A stretch of DNA of 64,000 nt, taken from NCBI RefSeq assembly GCF_003182275.1, contig NZ_QGTR01000003.1, forward strand, positions 248,001-312,000. The letters run 5' to 3'. The notes under the pieces are model-generated. The model searched no databases. It worked only from the letters and a program-made list of their open reading frames with translations, and was not told the origin of the DNA. Made by a program: the position numbers and the translations under genes. The DNA is from Hoeflea marina. GTDB taxonomy: Bacteria; Pseudomonadota; Alphaproteobacteria; Rhizobiales; Rhizobiaceae. Positions 44,250-53,310 of the stretch are shown here, one piece after another (position 1 is the first letter of the stretch; each line of letters begins with the position of its first letter).

Positions 44250-44711
44250 TTAGGCAGCGTTGGACTGGGCCTGTGAAAAGAAGGCGTAGAGCGAGGCGGC
44301 ATCGTCGGTCGCCCGCAGCTTTGCCACCATGTCGCTGTCGCGCAGCACCCGGGCGATGCGCGACAGGGCCTTGAGATGGTCGGCACCTGCGCCTTCGGGG
44401 GCGAGCAGCAGGAAAACCAGATCCACGGGCTGGTCATCGAGCGCCTCGAAATTCACCGGGTGGTCGAGGCGGGCGAAGATTCCGACGATTCGTTCCAGGG
44501 TCGGCAATTTTCCGTGCGGGATGGCAATGCCGTTTCCCACGCCGGTAGAGCCAAGCCGCTCGCGTTGCAGGATCACATCAAAGATTTCGCGCTCGGGAAG
44601 TCCTGTGACCTCCGAGGCTTTTGATGCGAGTTCCTGAAGCAGCTGTTTCTTGGAGTTTGCCTTGAGAGCAGGCAGAACGGAGTTCTGCGCAATCAGGTCA
44701 GCAAGCGCCAT
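44250..44711 (-). CDS. ptsN: PTS IIA-like nitrogen regulatory protein
   Basis: 153-residue EIIA-Ntr, phosphorylated by the nitrogen PTS on the His of GNGIAIPHGKLP (about residue 66). Regulates carbon, nitrogen and potassium-related functions. LTEREIFDVILQRERLGSTGVG-type region and LLAPEGAGADHLKALSRIARVL confirm the family. AAGGA lies 8 bases before the ATG. Downstream of hpf and rpoN in the conserved rpoN cluster; its stop abuts a RIME copy. Confidence 0.95.
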   Translation of the reverse strand: MALADLIAQNSVLPALKANSKKQLLQELASKASEVTGLPEREIFDVILQRERLGSTGVGNGIAIPHGKLPTLERIVGIFARLDHPVNFEALDDQPVDLVFLLLAPEGAGADHLKALSRIARVLRDSDMVAKLRATDDAASLYAFFSQAQSNAA

Positions 44712-44771
44712 GATTCGTGTCCTTTTGGTCGTGCCCCAGGCCGGCGTCCACCCTCACCGGCCAGTTTGACA

Positions 44772-45344
44772 TCAGGATTTCACACCACCGGCATCAATCC
44801 AGCCGATGTTGCCATCGTTGCGACGGTAAACGACATTGAGCGTGTCGTTGCCGGCGTTGCGGAACATGAGGATGCGATCATCCGTCATGTCGAGGGCCAT
44901 GACCGCATTGGCCACGCTCATGGTCACCAGTTGTTTCGTGCTTTCGGCAATAATGGCCGGCGCGTAATCCTCGGGAACTTCGCCGTCTTCATCGGAATCG
45001 GTGTCAACGACGGAATAGGCAATCTGTGCCGACATGTTCTGCGCGTTGCCATGATGGTCCTTGAGCCGGCGCTTGTAGCGGCGCAAACGCTTCTCGACCC
45101 GTTCTGCGGCCGCGTCGAAGGCGGCCTGCGGCTCCTGGGCCTCCCCGGCGGCGTGCAGCACGATGCCGGTGTCGAGATGGATCTTGCAATCGGCAGCAAA
45201 CCGGGAGCCGGACTTCTCGACAATCACCTGGCTGGAGAAGCCGCCATCGTAATATTTGCGGATGGCATCGCCCACATGATCTTCAATCCGGCTGCGGAAC
45301 GCATCGCCGATTTCCATATGTTTTCCCGAGACTCGCACGTTCAT
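44772..45344 (-). CDS. hpf: Ribosome hibernation promoting factor, long form
   Basis: 190 residues. N-terminal RaiA/HPF domain (VRVSGKHMEIGDAFRSRIEDHV, SRFAADCKIHLDTGIVLHAAGE, AFDAAAERVEKRLRRYKRRLK) binds the 30S decoding region; after a linker a C-terminal domain (MSVANAVMALDMTDDRILMFRNA and NVVYRRNDGNIGWIDAG) dimerises to give 100S ribosomes. AAGGGA precedes the ATG. Transcribed with ptsN, probably from the promoter at 45506. Confidence 0.95.
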   Translation of the reverse strand: MNVRVSGKHMEIGDAFRSRIEDHVGDAIRKYYDGGFSSQVIVEKSGSRFAADCKIHLDTGIVLHAAGEAQEPQAAFDAAAERVEKRLRRYKRRLKDHHGNAQNMSAQIAYSVVDTDSDEDGEVPEDYAPAIIAESTKQLVTMSVANAVMALDMTDDRILMFRNAGNDTLNVVYRRNDGNIGWIDAGGVKS

Positions 45345-45505
45345 GGGTTATCCCTTCTTGTTGTCGATTTGGGGATTCAGTCTAAGCCAAGCCGCACCTG
45401 CATCCAAGCGCCTGACCGAAGTCATTTGCCGGTACGAACGGAATAAATCTCTTGACAGGAAAGCCTTGGCCAATGTGGTCCTTTTACCCTGCCAATGCGG
45501 CCCGG

Positions 45506-45534
45506 CTTCTACGCCCGGCGTCCACGAATGTCAA
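45506..45534 (-). promoter_or_regulatory. Sigma-70 promoter for hpf-ptsN
   Basis: On the minus strand TTGACA (45534-45529), a 17-bp spacer and TAGAAG (45511-45506) make a near-consensus promoter about 160 bases upstream of hpf, in the gap between rpoN and hpf. It would let hpf-ptsN be expressed independently of rpoN. Confidence 0.6.
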
Positions 45535-45580
45535 GTTTGGCAGGCATTTGCTGCATATTTCGGCAAAATCACATGGGTTT

Positions 45581-47131
45581 TCATGCCATTGCGCTTCGCG
45601 CCCGCGCCCGCTTTTCGCGCCGGCGCTGCACCGAAGACGGGATCGACATGGATTCACGGTACTTGGCCACGGTGCGGCGGGCAATCTCGACATCGCCGTT
45701 CTTGAGCATGGTGACGAGGTCATCGTCCGACAGTACGGCGTCGGGCGTTTCCTGCTCGATCAGCGCCCGAATGCGATGGCGCACCGCCTCGGCGGAATGG
45801 GCATCGCCGCCCGATTCCGAGGAGGCAATGGAGACAGTGAAGAAATATTTGAGCTCGAAGACCCCGCGCGGCGTCATCATGTATTTGTTGGATGTGACCC
45901 GACTGACCGTGGATTCGTGCATGCCGATGGCTTCGGCCACGCTCTTGAGGTTGAGCGGCCGAAGATGATCGACTCCGTGCATCAGAAAGGCATCCTGCTG
46001 GCGGACGATCTCGGTGGCCACCTTGATGATGGTGCGGGCGCGCTGGTCGAGCGAGCGCGACAGCCAATTGGCCGTTTGCAGGCACTCGGCCAGGAAATCC
46101 TGACCCGGCGCCGATTTGTCCATTTTGCCCGCGACATGGGCGTAGTAGGTCTGGTTGACCAGCACCCTCGGCAAGGTCTCGGGGTTAAGTTCGATATGCC
46201 ATCCGCCGTCGGAGGCAGGCCTCACGGTGACATCGGCGACCACCAGTTCGCTGTTGCCGGATTCAAACCGGGTGCCCGGCTTCGGGTCGAGCGCGCGGAT
46301 CTCCGACATCATGTCGAGCAGATCCTCCTCGCCGACCCCGCAGATGCGCACCAGCGACTGGAAGTCCCGCCGCGCCAACAGTTCGAGATGATCGAGCAGG
46401 GCGGCCATCGCCGGGTCGAGCCGGTCCTTGCGCCTCAGCTGCAGCGCCAGGCACTCCCCGAGGGTGCGGGCAAACAGGCCGGGCGGATCGAACTCCTGCA
46501 GCCGGCGCAGCACCATCGAGACCCGCTCGCTGCTGGCCCCGAGCCGGTCGGCCGCATCGGACGGATCCATCACCAGATAGCCGGCGGCATCGAGGCGGTC
46601 GGCCAGCTCCACGGCGATCATTCGATCGGCCGCATCGGCGAAGCTGAAGGCGATCTGCTCGGCCACATGGTCGCGCAGCGTTGGCGCGCGTGCGGCAAAG
46701 CTGTCGAGATCATAGCTTTCCCCGGCAAATGCCCCGTCCGAGCCAGGCATCGACTTCCAGTTGTCGACAAACTCCGGCGCCTCGACACGGGCAGCCGTGT
46801 GGTCGTCCTGGAAGACATTTTCGTAGTTGGAATCAAGCTGGTCGGCGATCAGCGCCGTGGCTCCGTGGCTCTCCCCACCCCAGTCTGCCTCGCCTTCGGC
46901 GCCGGCGGCTGCAAGCCGCTCGGCACGCTCGGCCGCCTCCTCTTGACCATCCTCGCCGGGCTGGCCATCCCGAGGCACCAGTTCGAGCAGCGGATTGCGC
47001 TCAAGTTCCTGCTCAATGTAGTGAGTGAGTTCGACATGGCTGAATTGCAGCAGCCGGATGGACTGCATCAGTTGTGGCGTCATGACCAGCGATTGGCTTT
47101 GACGCAACTGAAGACTGGCAGACATTGCCAT
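45581..47131 (-). CDS. rpoN: RNA polymerase sigma-54 factor
   Basis: 516 residues. Region I Gln/Leu-rich N terminus (LQLRQSQSLVMTPQLMQSIRLLQ), acidic region II (about residues 60-130), core-binding region III, the helix-turn-helix SVAEAIGMHESTVSRVTSNKYM and the RpoN box ARRTVAKYRE near the C terminus, which reads the -24 element. Start ATG 47131 (or 47125) gives the normal N terminus. Directs nitrogen and other enhancer-dependent promoters. Between lptB and hpf, the standard order. Confidence 0.97.
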   Translation of the reverse strand: MAMSASLQLRQSQSLVMTPQLMQSIRLLQFSHVELTHYIEQELERNPLLELVPRDGQPGEDGQEEAAERAERLAAAGAEGEADWGGESHGATALIADQLDSNYENVFQDDHTAARVEAPEFVDNWKSMPGSDGAFAGESYDLDSFAARAPTLRDHVAEQIAFSFADAADRMIAVELADRLDAAGYLVMDPSDAADRLGASSERVSMVLRRLQEFDPPGLFARTLGECLALQLRRKDRLDPAMAALLDHLELLARRDFQSLVRICGVGEEDLLDMMSEIRALDPKPGTRFESGNSELVVADVTVRPASDGGWHIELNPETLPRVLVNQTYYAHVAGKMDKSAPGQDFLAECLQTANWLSRSLDQRARTIIKVATEIVRQQDAFLMHGVDHLRPLNLKSVAEAIGMHESTVSRVTSNKYMMTPRGVFELKYFFTVSIASSESGGDAHSAEAVRHRIRALIEQETPDAVLSDDDLVTMLKNGDVEIARRTVAKYRESMSIPSSVQRRREKRARARSAMA

Positions 47132-47301
47132 GCGACGCAGTACTCCCCGCTCAGACTGAATCTTCACCCCTGGGAAACGGCTTCCCCGCGCCGGCGGCGA
47201 CGTTCCCCACAAAGGTTGCGCCCGCGCTTTTCAATCTGGCCCGAAAATTGCTTATTTCCGCTTTCGGGTCAAGTCCGGGCTGTCAGCAAGGTAAAGAGGC
47301 C

Positions 47302-48108
47302 TCAGAGCGAGAACTGCTCGCCGAGATAGAGGCGCCGCACATCCGGATTGGCCACAATCTCGGCGGGGCGGCCGTGCGTGAGCACGTGGCCGGCATGAAT
47401 GATGTAGGCGCGGTCGATGAGACCGAGCGTTTCGCGAACGTTGTGATCGGTGATCAGCACCCCGATGCCGCGCCGTGTCAGGTGCCGGACAAGGTTCTGG
47501 ATATCGGAAACGGCGATCGGATCGACGCCGGCAAATGGCTCATCGAGCAGCATGAAGGTCGGATCGGAGGCAAGCGCGCGGGCGATCTCGAGCCGTCTGC
47601 GCTCGCCGCCCGACAGCGAGATCGACGCGGCCTTGCGCAGATGCGATATCGAGAACTCCGACAGCAGGCTGTCGAGCTTGGCCTCGCGCGCGTCGCGGTT
47701 TGATTCGACCACTTCCAGCACTGCACGGATATTCGCCTCGACGCTGAGACCGCGGAAGATCGACGCCTCCTGCGGAAGATAGCCGACACCGAGGCGTGCC
47801 CGGCGGTACATCGGCAGCTTGGAGACATCATTGCCGTCGATCTCGATGGTGCCGGCATCCATGGCGACCAGTCCGGTAATCATGTAGAAACAGGTGGTCT
47901 TGCCCGCCCCGTTGGGCCCCAGCAGGCCCACTGCCTCGCCGCGCCGGACGCCAAGAGAAACGCCGTCGACCACTCGCCGCGACTTGTAGGCCTTGGTCAG
48001 GTTGCGGGCGATGAGCGTGCCTTCGTAACGGCTGGCAGCGCTGTCGCCGCCGAAACCGTTGCTTGGGCCTGCCGCGGGACTCGACTGATCGACGTCGGAT
48101 CTCTTCAT
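47302..48108 (-). CDS. lptB: LPS export ABC transporter ATP-binding protein
   Basis: ATPase of the LptB2FGC complex that pulls lipopolysaccharide out of the inner membrane. 268 residues with GPNGAGKTTCFYMITGL near residue 56, Q-loop YLPQEASIFRGLSVE, signature LSGGERRRLEIARAL and Walker B MLLDEPFAGVD. An N-terminal 25-residue polar extension precedes the NBD. ATG 48108 is preferred; a GTG at 48114 overlapping the lptA stop is possible. Confidence 0.96.
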   Translation of the reverse strand: MKRSDVDQSSPAAGPSNGFGGDSAASRYEGTLIARNLTKAYKSRRVVDGVSLGVRRGEAVGLLGPNGAGKTTCFYMITGLVAMDAGTIEIDGNDVSKLPMYRRARLGVGYLPQEASIFRGLSVEANIRAVLEVVESNRDAREAKLDSLLSEFSISHLRKAASISLSGGERRRLEIARALASDPTFMLLDEPFAGVDPIAVSDIQNLVRHLTRRGIGVLITDHNVRETLGLIDRAYIIHAGHVLTHGRPAEIVANPDVRRLYLGEQFSL

Positions 48109-48110
48109 GG

Positions 48111-48665
48111 TCACTTCTTGGGCCGCGACTTGGGATCGAGCTGGATCATGACCCGACCGCCGCAGGCGTCGAGTTGAGCCTCCCCTGACTGCATCTGCAC
48201 GGTCAGCTTGCAGCCGATGAAGATATTGTCACCGTCGGTGAGCACCACCTTGTCGCCGCTGAGCACCATGGTCTGGGCGCCCATGTCGAAGGCCCCGGTG
48301 TCCGCGGTCGCCGTCTGGGTGCCCGAGCGCAGCAGCACCTTGTTGGAAACGTTGATCCGGTCGATGTCGGAGGCTCCGGAGGCCACAGAGTCGCCACTGG
48401 TCTTGTAATAGACCGTCATCAGTCCCGCCTGCAGGAGCATGTCGTCCTGGGTGACCTTGACATTGCCGGTGAAGACGGCGCGCTTGTCCTTCTCGTTGAT
48501 CTCGAGCTTGTCGCTCTCGATCTGGATCGGCTGGTCACTCTTGAGCGCCAGACCGGTCATGCGGCTGCCGGACTCCTGGGCCCAGGCCGGCTGCGCCGCA
48601 CCAATGCCCAGAGCAAGCGCAGCCGCCAGCAGCAGCGCGGATCGTGAAGTGTGAATGAAACCCAT
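48111..48665 (-). CDS. lptA: LPS transport periplasmic protein LptA
   Basis: About 184 residues; forms the periplasmic bridge for LPS. Signal peptide MGFIHTSRSALLLAAALALG with cleavage near AWA-QE, then an OstA-like domain: QIESDKLEINEKDKRAVFTG, NVKVTQDDMLLQAGLMTVYY, DNIFIGCKLTVQMQSGEA. The start at 48665 gives the cleanest signal peptide; an ATG at 48692 with AGAGG upstream would overlap lptC. Between lptC and lptB. Confidence 0.92.
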   Translation of the reverse strand: MGFIHTSRSALLLAAALALGIGAAQPAWAQESGSRMTGLALKSDQPIQIESDKLEINEKDKRAVFTGNVKVTQDDMLLQAGLMTVYYKTSGDSVASGASDIDRINVSNKVLLRSGTQTATADTGAFDMGAQTMVLSGDKVVLTDGDNIFIGCKLTVQMQSGEAQLDACGGRVMIQLDPKSRPKK

Positions 48666-48666
48666 C

Positions 48667-49368
48667 TTATTGTGCCGCCGTGCCTGAATCATTGGTTGGT
48701 GCCTCTGCCGCCGCCCGGACGGCATTGGGTGTAATCGTCATCCGGACGCCGGTCTCGAAGACCACACTGCGCCCCTTATCCTGCATCCGCATGGATTGCG
48801 CAACAATGGATGCCTCCGGCGACGTGACCGAAACCGGGCTGTTGCTGACCATGCTGCCGGCGGCGATATCGACTTCGGCCGTCTGCAGCTCCGCCGACAT
48901 GCCCGACGATGTCTCGATCCGGAAAGGCTCGGTGAACGCCATCCGCTCGGCGGCGCGATCATAGCTACCCCTGGGCGCAGTCAGCGTGGCACTGACCGAA
49001 TCCGACACCGGCATGTCGGCGACGATATCCTCGAGCACGATCAAATCGGGGGTCGCCAGATCCTGCACCGCGCGGCTCGCCTTCAGGCTGTAGGGCTGCT
49101 CGGAATTGTTCTGCCCGGTCATCACCGGATTGCGCATGACGATCTTTCCGTCCTCGATGGCAGTCGACTGGATGGCAATGCCTTCGGGCAGCACCGTGCC
49201 GATCCATGAGACGCCAGCAAAGCCGACGATGACGATGACAGACAGCACCGGCAGGAGATATTTGAGAATCCGCACGCGGCGCGAATGGCTGAGCGCCCGC
49301 GCATATTCGACATGTGACCGGCCGTGAGGATAGGCGGCGGCCATCTCGGGCTGAACTGACATTGCCAT
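48667..49368 (-). CDS. lptC: LPS export protein LptC
   Basis: 233 residues, single TM (about 35-56, LLPVLSVIVIVGFAGVSWIG) and a periplasmic beta-jellyroll (GKIVMRNPVMTGQNNSEQPYSLKASRA, APRGSYDRAAERMAFTEPFRIETSSG). Anchors LptA to the inner-membrane LptBFG complex. ATG at 49368 preferred over the open frame to 49473. First gene of lptC-lptA-lptB-rpoN; the 266-base upstream gap to sppA is AT-rich near 49440-49490 and probably holds its promoter. Confidence 0.93.
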   Translation of the reverse strand: MAMSVQPEMAAAYPHGRSHVEYARALSHSRRVRILKYLLPVLSVIVIVGFAGVSWIGTVLPEGIAIQSTAIEDGKIVMRNPVMTGQNNSEQPYSLKASRAVQDLATPDLIVLEDIVADMPVSDSVSATLTAPRGSYDRAAERMAFTEPFRIETSSGMSAELQTAEVDIAAGSMVSNSPVSVTSPEASIVAQSMRMQDKGRSVVFETGVRMTITPNAVRAAAEAPTNDSGTAAQ

Positions 49369-49634
49369 GGGTTCCCATCGATCGTGTTTGCGAGTCCCGC
49401 CCCGCTCTGGAACGCCGTTGCGGTACCAATTGCATGCCAATATGGTGATATTGCGGTATTTTGCCAGTCTCAATTCTCATTCAAGGGTATGAGTCCGCGA
49501 GCAGTTGAGTTATGAGTTTCCGACAGGCGGGACGCTGCGTGTTCTGGTCACAACCACGCGGCGGCTCGCGCGCCGCCGCCAACGGATGAAGTGGACCGGG
49601 GCGGACGCCCGGTTATTGACGGAGAAGAGCAGAC

Positions 49635-50600
49635 ATGGACGGCCAAGCAATCGTTGACCGGCGCCGACTGAGACGCAAGCTTTCCTTCTGGCGGGTCTTC
49701 GCGCTGGTCGTCGTCGTCGCTGCCATTGCGATGCTGACCTACGCGGCCCTGCCCGGTCTGCGGAGCAGCGAGCAGATCGCGCGCATTTCCATCACAGGCC
49801 TCGTTCAGGACGACGACGATCTCATCAAGCTGATAGATGACGCCGGCGGGAACGAGGCGGTGAAGGCGCTGGTGATCACCATCTCGACGCCGGGCGGCAC
49901 CACCTACGGCGGAGAACGCATCCACGACGCGCTGCTGCGCGCCGGAGAGAAGAAGCCGGTGGTGGCCGACGTGCGCACGCTGGCGGCCTCTGCCGGATAC
50001 ATGATTGCAGCCTCGACCGATTACATCGTTGCCGGCGAAAGCTCAATCGTCGGCTCCATCGGCGTCATCTTCCAGTATCCGCAACTCAAGGAGCTGCTCG
50101 ACAAGATCGGCGTGCGGATGGAGGAGATAAAATCCTCGCCAATGAAGGCCGAGCCGTCACCGTTTCATGACGCCAGTCCGGAGGCCAAGGCGATGATCCG
50201 GGCTCTGGTTCTCGACAGCTATGACTGGTTTGTCGATCTCGTCGCGGAGGGCCGTCGGATGGATCGGGCCAAGGTGCTGGCGCTGGCCGACGGGACAATC
50301 TTTACCGGGCGCCAGGGCCTGGCAAACGGCCTGGTGGACGAACTCGGCGGCGAGGCGGAAATCCGCGCCTATCTGGAAAGCAGGAGCGTAGCGCCCGGCC
50401 TGAAGATTATCGACTGGGAGCCCTCGCGCGAGACGGGCGGCCTGTTTCTGCCGCGCATCTCCGGACTGCTTTTTGAACGGTTGACCGGCATGCCGATTCA
50501 ACTCAGCGATGAACTGCGCGAGCTCGGCGGCGGCAAGTTGTTCCTTGACGGTCTTCTGTCGGTTTGGCAGTTTGGACACAATGATATGAAGAATGACTAG
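49635..50600 (+). CDS. sppA: Signal peptide peptidase SppA-like serine protease
   Basis: 321 residues of the S49 family. N-terminal TM (about 18-40), SPTGG-type loop ISTPGGTTYGGERI, the nucleophile Ser in RTLAASAGYMIAAS, and the Lys general base in IKSSPMKAEPSPF, followed by IFTGRQGLANGLVDELGG. Degrades cleaved signal peptides in the membrane. GGAGAA lies about 9 bases before the ATG. It is 12 bases upstream of ihfB. Confidence 0.92.
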   Translation: MDGQAIVDRRRLRRKLSFWRVFALVVVVAAIAMLTYAALPGLRSSEQIARISITGLVQDDDDLIKLIDDAGGNEAVKALVITISTPGGTTYGGERIHDALLRAGEKKPVVADVRTLAASAGYMIAASTDYIVAGESSIVGSIGVIFQYPQLKELLDKIGVRMEEIKSSPMKAEPSPFHDASPEAKAMIRALVLDSYDWFVDLVAEGRRMDRAKVLALADGTIFTGRQGLANGLVDELGGEAEIRAYLESRSVAPGLKIIDWEPSRETGGLFLPRISGLLFERLTGMPIQLSDELRELGGGKLFLDGLLSVWQFGHNDMKND

Positions 50601-50612
50601 GGGGAAAATGGC

Positions 50613-50903
50613 ATGATAAAATCGGAACTGGTGCAAGCTGTCGCGGCGCGCAATCCGCATCTTTACCACCGCGACGTCGAAAACATCGTCAATGCGGTGC
50701 TGGACGAAATCACCGACGCGCTTTCGGAGGGAAACCGCGTCGAATTGCGAGGCTTCGGGGCGTTCTCGGTCAAGAACCGGCCGCCACGCTCGGGCCGCAA
50801 CCCCCGCACCGGCGAACCGGTGTTCGTGGAGGAAAAATGGGTGCCCTTTTTCAAGACCGGCAAGGAACTGCGCGAGCGGCTCAACCCGGGAGGCGCCGAC
50901 TGA
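50613..50903 (+). CDS. ihfB: Integration host factor beta subunit
   Basis: 96-residue HU/IHF-family DNA-bending protein. Hallmarks are the helical N terminus [47 protein letters not shown] with the conserved GRNPxTG arm and the C-terminal [14 protein letters not shown]. The ESR/HLY features favour IhfB over HU. GGGGAAA precedes the ATG. Probably cotranscribed with sppA and lapA, as in many proteobacteria (ihfB-lapA). Confidence 0.95.
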   Translation: MIKSELVQAVAARNPHLYHRDVENIVNAVLDEITDALSEGNRVELRGFGAFSVKNRPPRSGRNPRTGEPVFVEEKWVPFFKTGKELRERLNPGGAD

Positions 50904-51017
50904 ACGGCGCGCCGTCCCCTGCAGCTAAGACCGGCGGCTTTCGTCCTGCCTTGAAAGCGCCCGCATGGGGAGGCTTGACTGCATGACATTCAGATTCGAA
51001 CGGAAACCGACCACGCC

Positions 51018-51377
51018 ATGTTCAAACGCATAATCACTCTTGTCATCCTCGTGCCGGTGGCGATCGTGCTGATCCTGTTGTCCGTGGCCAACCGGCAAAC
51101 GGTGACACTGGCCTTCAACCCTTTCGAGCCGTCGGACCCGGTGCTGTCGCAGTCGGCGCCGCTGTTCGTGTTCCTGTTCGCCGCGTTGATGCTCGGGATG
51201 ATCATCGGCTCGCTTGCCACGTGGTTCAACCAGGGCAAACACCGCAGCCGGGCGCGCAACAAAGCACAGGAAGCGGTGAAGTGGCACTCGGAAGCCGACC
51301 GTCAGAAGGCCAAGGCCACCGAACTGGCCAGGTCCAGCACGCTGCCGCCGCCGGCGGAGTCCGCGCCCCGCGGCTGA
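51018..51377 (+). CDS. lapA: LapA-domain (DUF1049) membrane protein
   Basis: 119 residues with two TM segments (about 3-22 and 46-66) and the LapA pattern VANRQTVTLAFNPFEP between them; the C-terminal tail is charged and coiled-coil like. In E. coli LapA works with LapB in LPS assembly control via LpxC stability; no lapB is here. Follows ihfB by 114 bases, the conserved neighbour. Confidence 0.85.
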   Translation: MFKRIITLVILVPVAIVLILLSVANRQTVTLAFNPFEPSDPVLSQSAPLFVFLFAALMLGMIIGSLATWFNQGKHRSRARNKAQEAVKWHSEADRQKAKATELARSSTLPPPAESAPRG

Positions 51378-51453
51378 CAAAGCTTCCGCGCAGGCCGGAA
51401 CGGCAGGTCACACGAGCCTTAAGCCGACAGCGCCATGGGAACCGCGGTCCCGT

Positions 51454-51906
51454 TCAGCCGGCTGACCCGGCGCTGACCACCTCGTTGAACCGGGTGAAGA
51501 ACTGGCCGGCCAGCTTCTTGGCCGACGAATCGATCAGCCGCGAGCCGAGCTGGGCGATCTTGCCGCCGACCTGGGCCTTGACCTCGTAGGCGAGCAGCGT
51601 GGTTTCACCCAGATCCGTCAGCGTCACGTCGGCGCCACCCTTGCCGAAGCCGGCGATGCCGCCCTTGCCTTCGCCGGCGATGGTGTAGCTTTCCGGGGCA
51701 ACGATGTTCTCAAGCGTGACGTCTCCCTGAAAACTGGCGGAGACCGGGCCGATCTTGACCTTCACCACGGCGGTCATGTCTGTCGGCGAGGTCATCTCCA
51801 GTGACTGGCAGCCTGGAATGCACTGGCGCAGGATGTCGGGATCATTGAGTGCCTCCCAGACTTTCTGGCGCGGTGCTGCGATGGTTTCTTCGCCCTTCAT
51901 TTCCAT
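51454..51906 (-). CDS. CoxG-like SRPBCC domain protein
   Basis: 150 residues of the carbon-monoxide-dehydrogenase subunit G (SRPBCC/START-like) family: GEETIAAPRQKVWEALNDPDILRQCIPGC, AVVKVKIGPVSASFQGDV, GKGGIAGFGKGGADVTL and KLAGQFFTRFNEVV. It lacks the C-terminal membrane anchor seen in CoxG itself. No CO dehydrogenase genes are near, so a general ligand-binding or quinone/lipid role is as likely. Convergent with lapA. Confidence 0.87.
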   Translation of the reverse strand: MEMKGEETIAAPRQKVWEALNDPDILRQCIPGCQSLEMTSPTDMTAVVKVKIGPVSASFQGDVTLENIVAPESYTIAGEGKGGIAGFGKGGADVTLTDLGETTLLAYEVKAQVGGKIAQLGSRLIDSSAKKLAGQFFTRFNEVVSAGSAG

Positions 51907-52134
51907 AGGCTGCGGTCTCCAGGTGGCTTGCCGACACTCCGCCCGGCCGGCCCGAGCGGTCGCGTGCGGTTGCCCTGAGCGGGTTCATGCTGTCGAAACG
52001 CGCAAAAGGCTGCGGAATTGCCCGGGCGCGCAGATCGAAAACGGCTTTGCCAAGAGCATAACGGGTTGCTATGTGCTCGGACAACGAAAAATGCAGCGCT
52101 CCAGCCGATCGCTCCCCAGTTTCCGGAAAGCCCC

Positions 52135-53310
52135 GTGACCGACAAGCGCAAACAACAGCCAGGACGACGGGGCGGCAAGCCCGGCGCGGCTACTCCAGCC
52201 GGGACCGGCACGAGGGCGGCAGCGGCAAAGCCCGGCCGGCCGGCCTCGGCAAAGCCGCACCGGTCGCCGTCCCAGGCGCCGCGCGCCGAGCACCGGCAGG
52301 GCGTCAATTCCGCGAAATCGAGATCCGCTCCCGCCGAGGCCGCCGTGCCGGTGGAGACGTCGGGGCCGGCCCGGATCCTCAACACGCATGCAGGCTCCCT
52401 GCCCGACGGGCGGGCTCCGGTGATCCTCGAAACCGCGTCGACGCCCGGCTACTCGCTGATCGACAGCGGCCATGGCGAGAAGCTCGAACAATACGGCCCC
52501 TACCGCATCGTCAGGCCGGAGGCCCAGGCGCTGTGGCCGCGCAGGTTGCCCGCCTCGGCCTGGTCGAATGCCGATGCGATCTTCACCGGCGACACAGAGG
52601 AAGACGGCATCGGCCGCTGGGCCTTCCCGAAGACGCCGCTGGGCGAGACCTGGCCGATGAACCTCCTTGACGTCGATTTCTGGGGCCGGCTGACCTCGTT
52701 TCGCCATGTCGGCGTGTTTCCCGAGCAAATCGCCCACTGGCAGTGGATGGCCGACAGGATCGCCGCCTCCAGGCGACCGATGAAGGTGCTCAACCTGTTC
52801 GGCTACACCGGGGTGGCCTCGCTGGTGGCAGCCCGCGCCGGCGCCGAGGTCACCCATGTGGACGCGTCGAAGAAGGCCATTGTCTGGGCGCGCGAGAACC
52901 AGGCGCTGGCCGGCCTCGAATCAAGCCCGATCCGCTGGATCTGCGACGACGCGATGAAGTTCATCCAGCGCGAGGAGCGCCGCGGCAACCGGTACGATAT
53001 CATCCTCACCGACCCGCCGAAATTCGGCCGCGGTCCCAATGGCGAGGTCTGGCAGCTGTTCGAGCACCTGCCCCTGATGCTCGACATCCTGCGCGAACTG
53101 CTGACGCCGCAGCCGACCGGACTGGTGCTGACCGCCTACTCGATCCGCGCGTCGTTCTATTCGATCCACGAGCTGATGCGGGAAACCATGCGCGGTGCCG
53201 GCGGTCTGGTGGAGTCGGGCGAACTCATCATCCGCGAAAGCCGCGATGGCGACCCGGCGGACTGCCGCGCCCTCTCCACGTCCCTGTTCAGCCGCTGGAT
53301 CCCGACATGA
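52135..53310 (+). CDS. Class I SAM-dependent rRNA methyltransferase (RlmI-like)
   Basis: 391 residues. Residues 1-80 are a basic, Ala/Pro-rich low-complexity tail; the core has the SAM motif NLFGYTGVASLVAARAGAEV near residue 222, THVDASKKAIVWARENQ, and the catalytic DPPKFGRGPNGEVW, as in 23S rRNA cytosine-5 methyltransferases without a PUA domain. Start is GTG at 52135, with GGAAAG 5 bases upstream; the frame is open further without support. Its last bases overlap the next methyltransferase gene by 4. Confidence 0.88.
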   Translation: MTDKRKQQPGRRGGKPGAATPAGTGTRAAAAKPGRPASAKPHRSPSQAPRAEHRQGVNSAKSRSAPAEAAVPVETSGPARILNTHAGSLPDGRAPVILETASTPGYSLIDSGHGEKLEQYGPYRIVRPEAQALWPRRLPASAWSNADAIFTGDTEEDGIGRWAFPKTPLGETWPMNLLDVDFWGRLTSFRHVGVFPEQIAHWQWMADRIAASRRPMKVLNLFGYTGVASLVAARAGAEVTHVDASKKAIVWARENQALAGLESSPIRWICDDAMKFIQREERRGNRYDIILTDPPKFGRGPNGEVWQLFEHLPLMLDILRELLTPQPTGLVLTAYSIRASFYSIHELMRETMRGAGGLVESGELIIRESRDGDPADCRALSTSLFSRWIPT

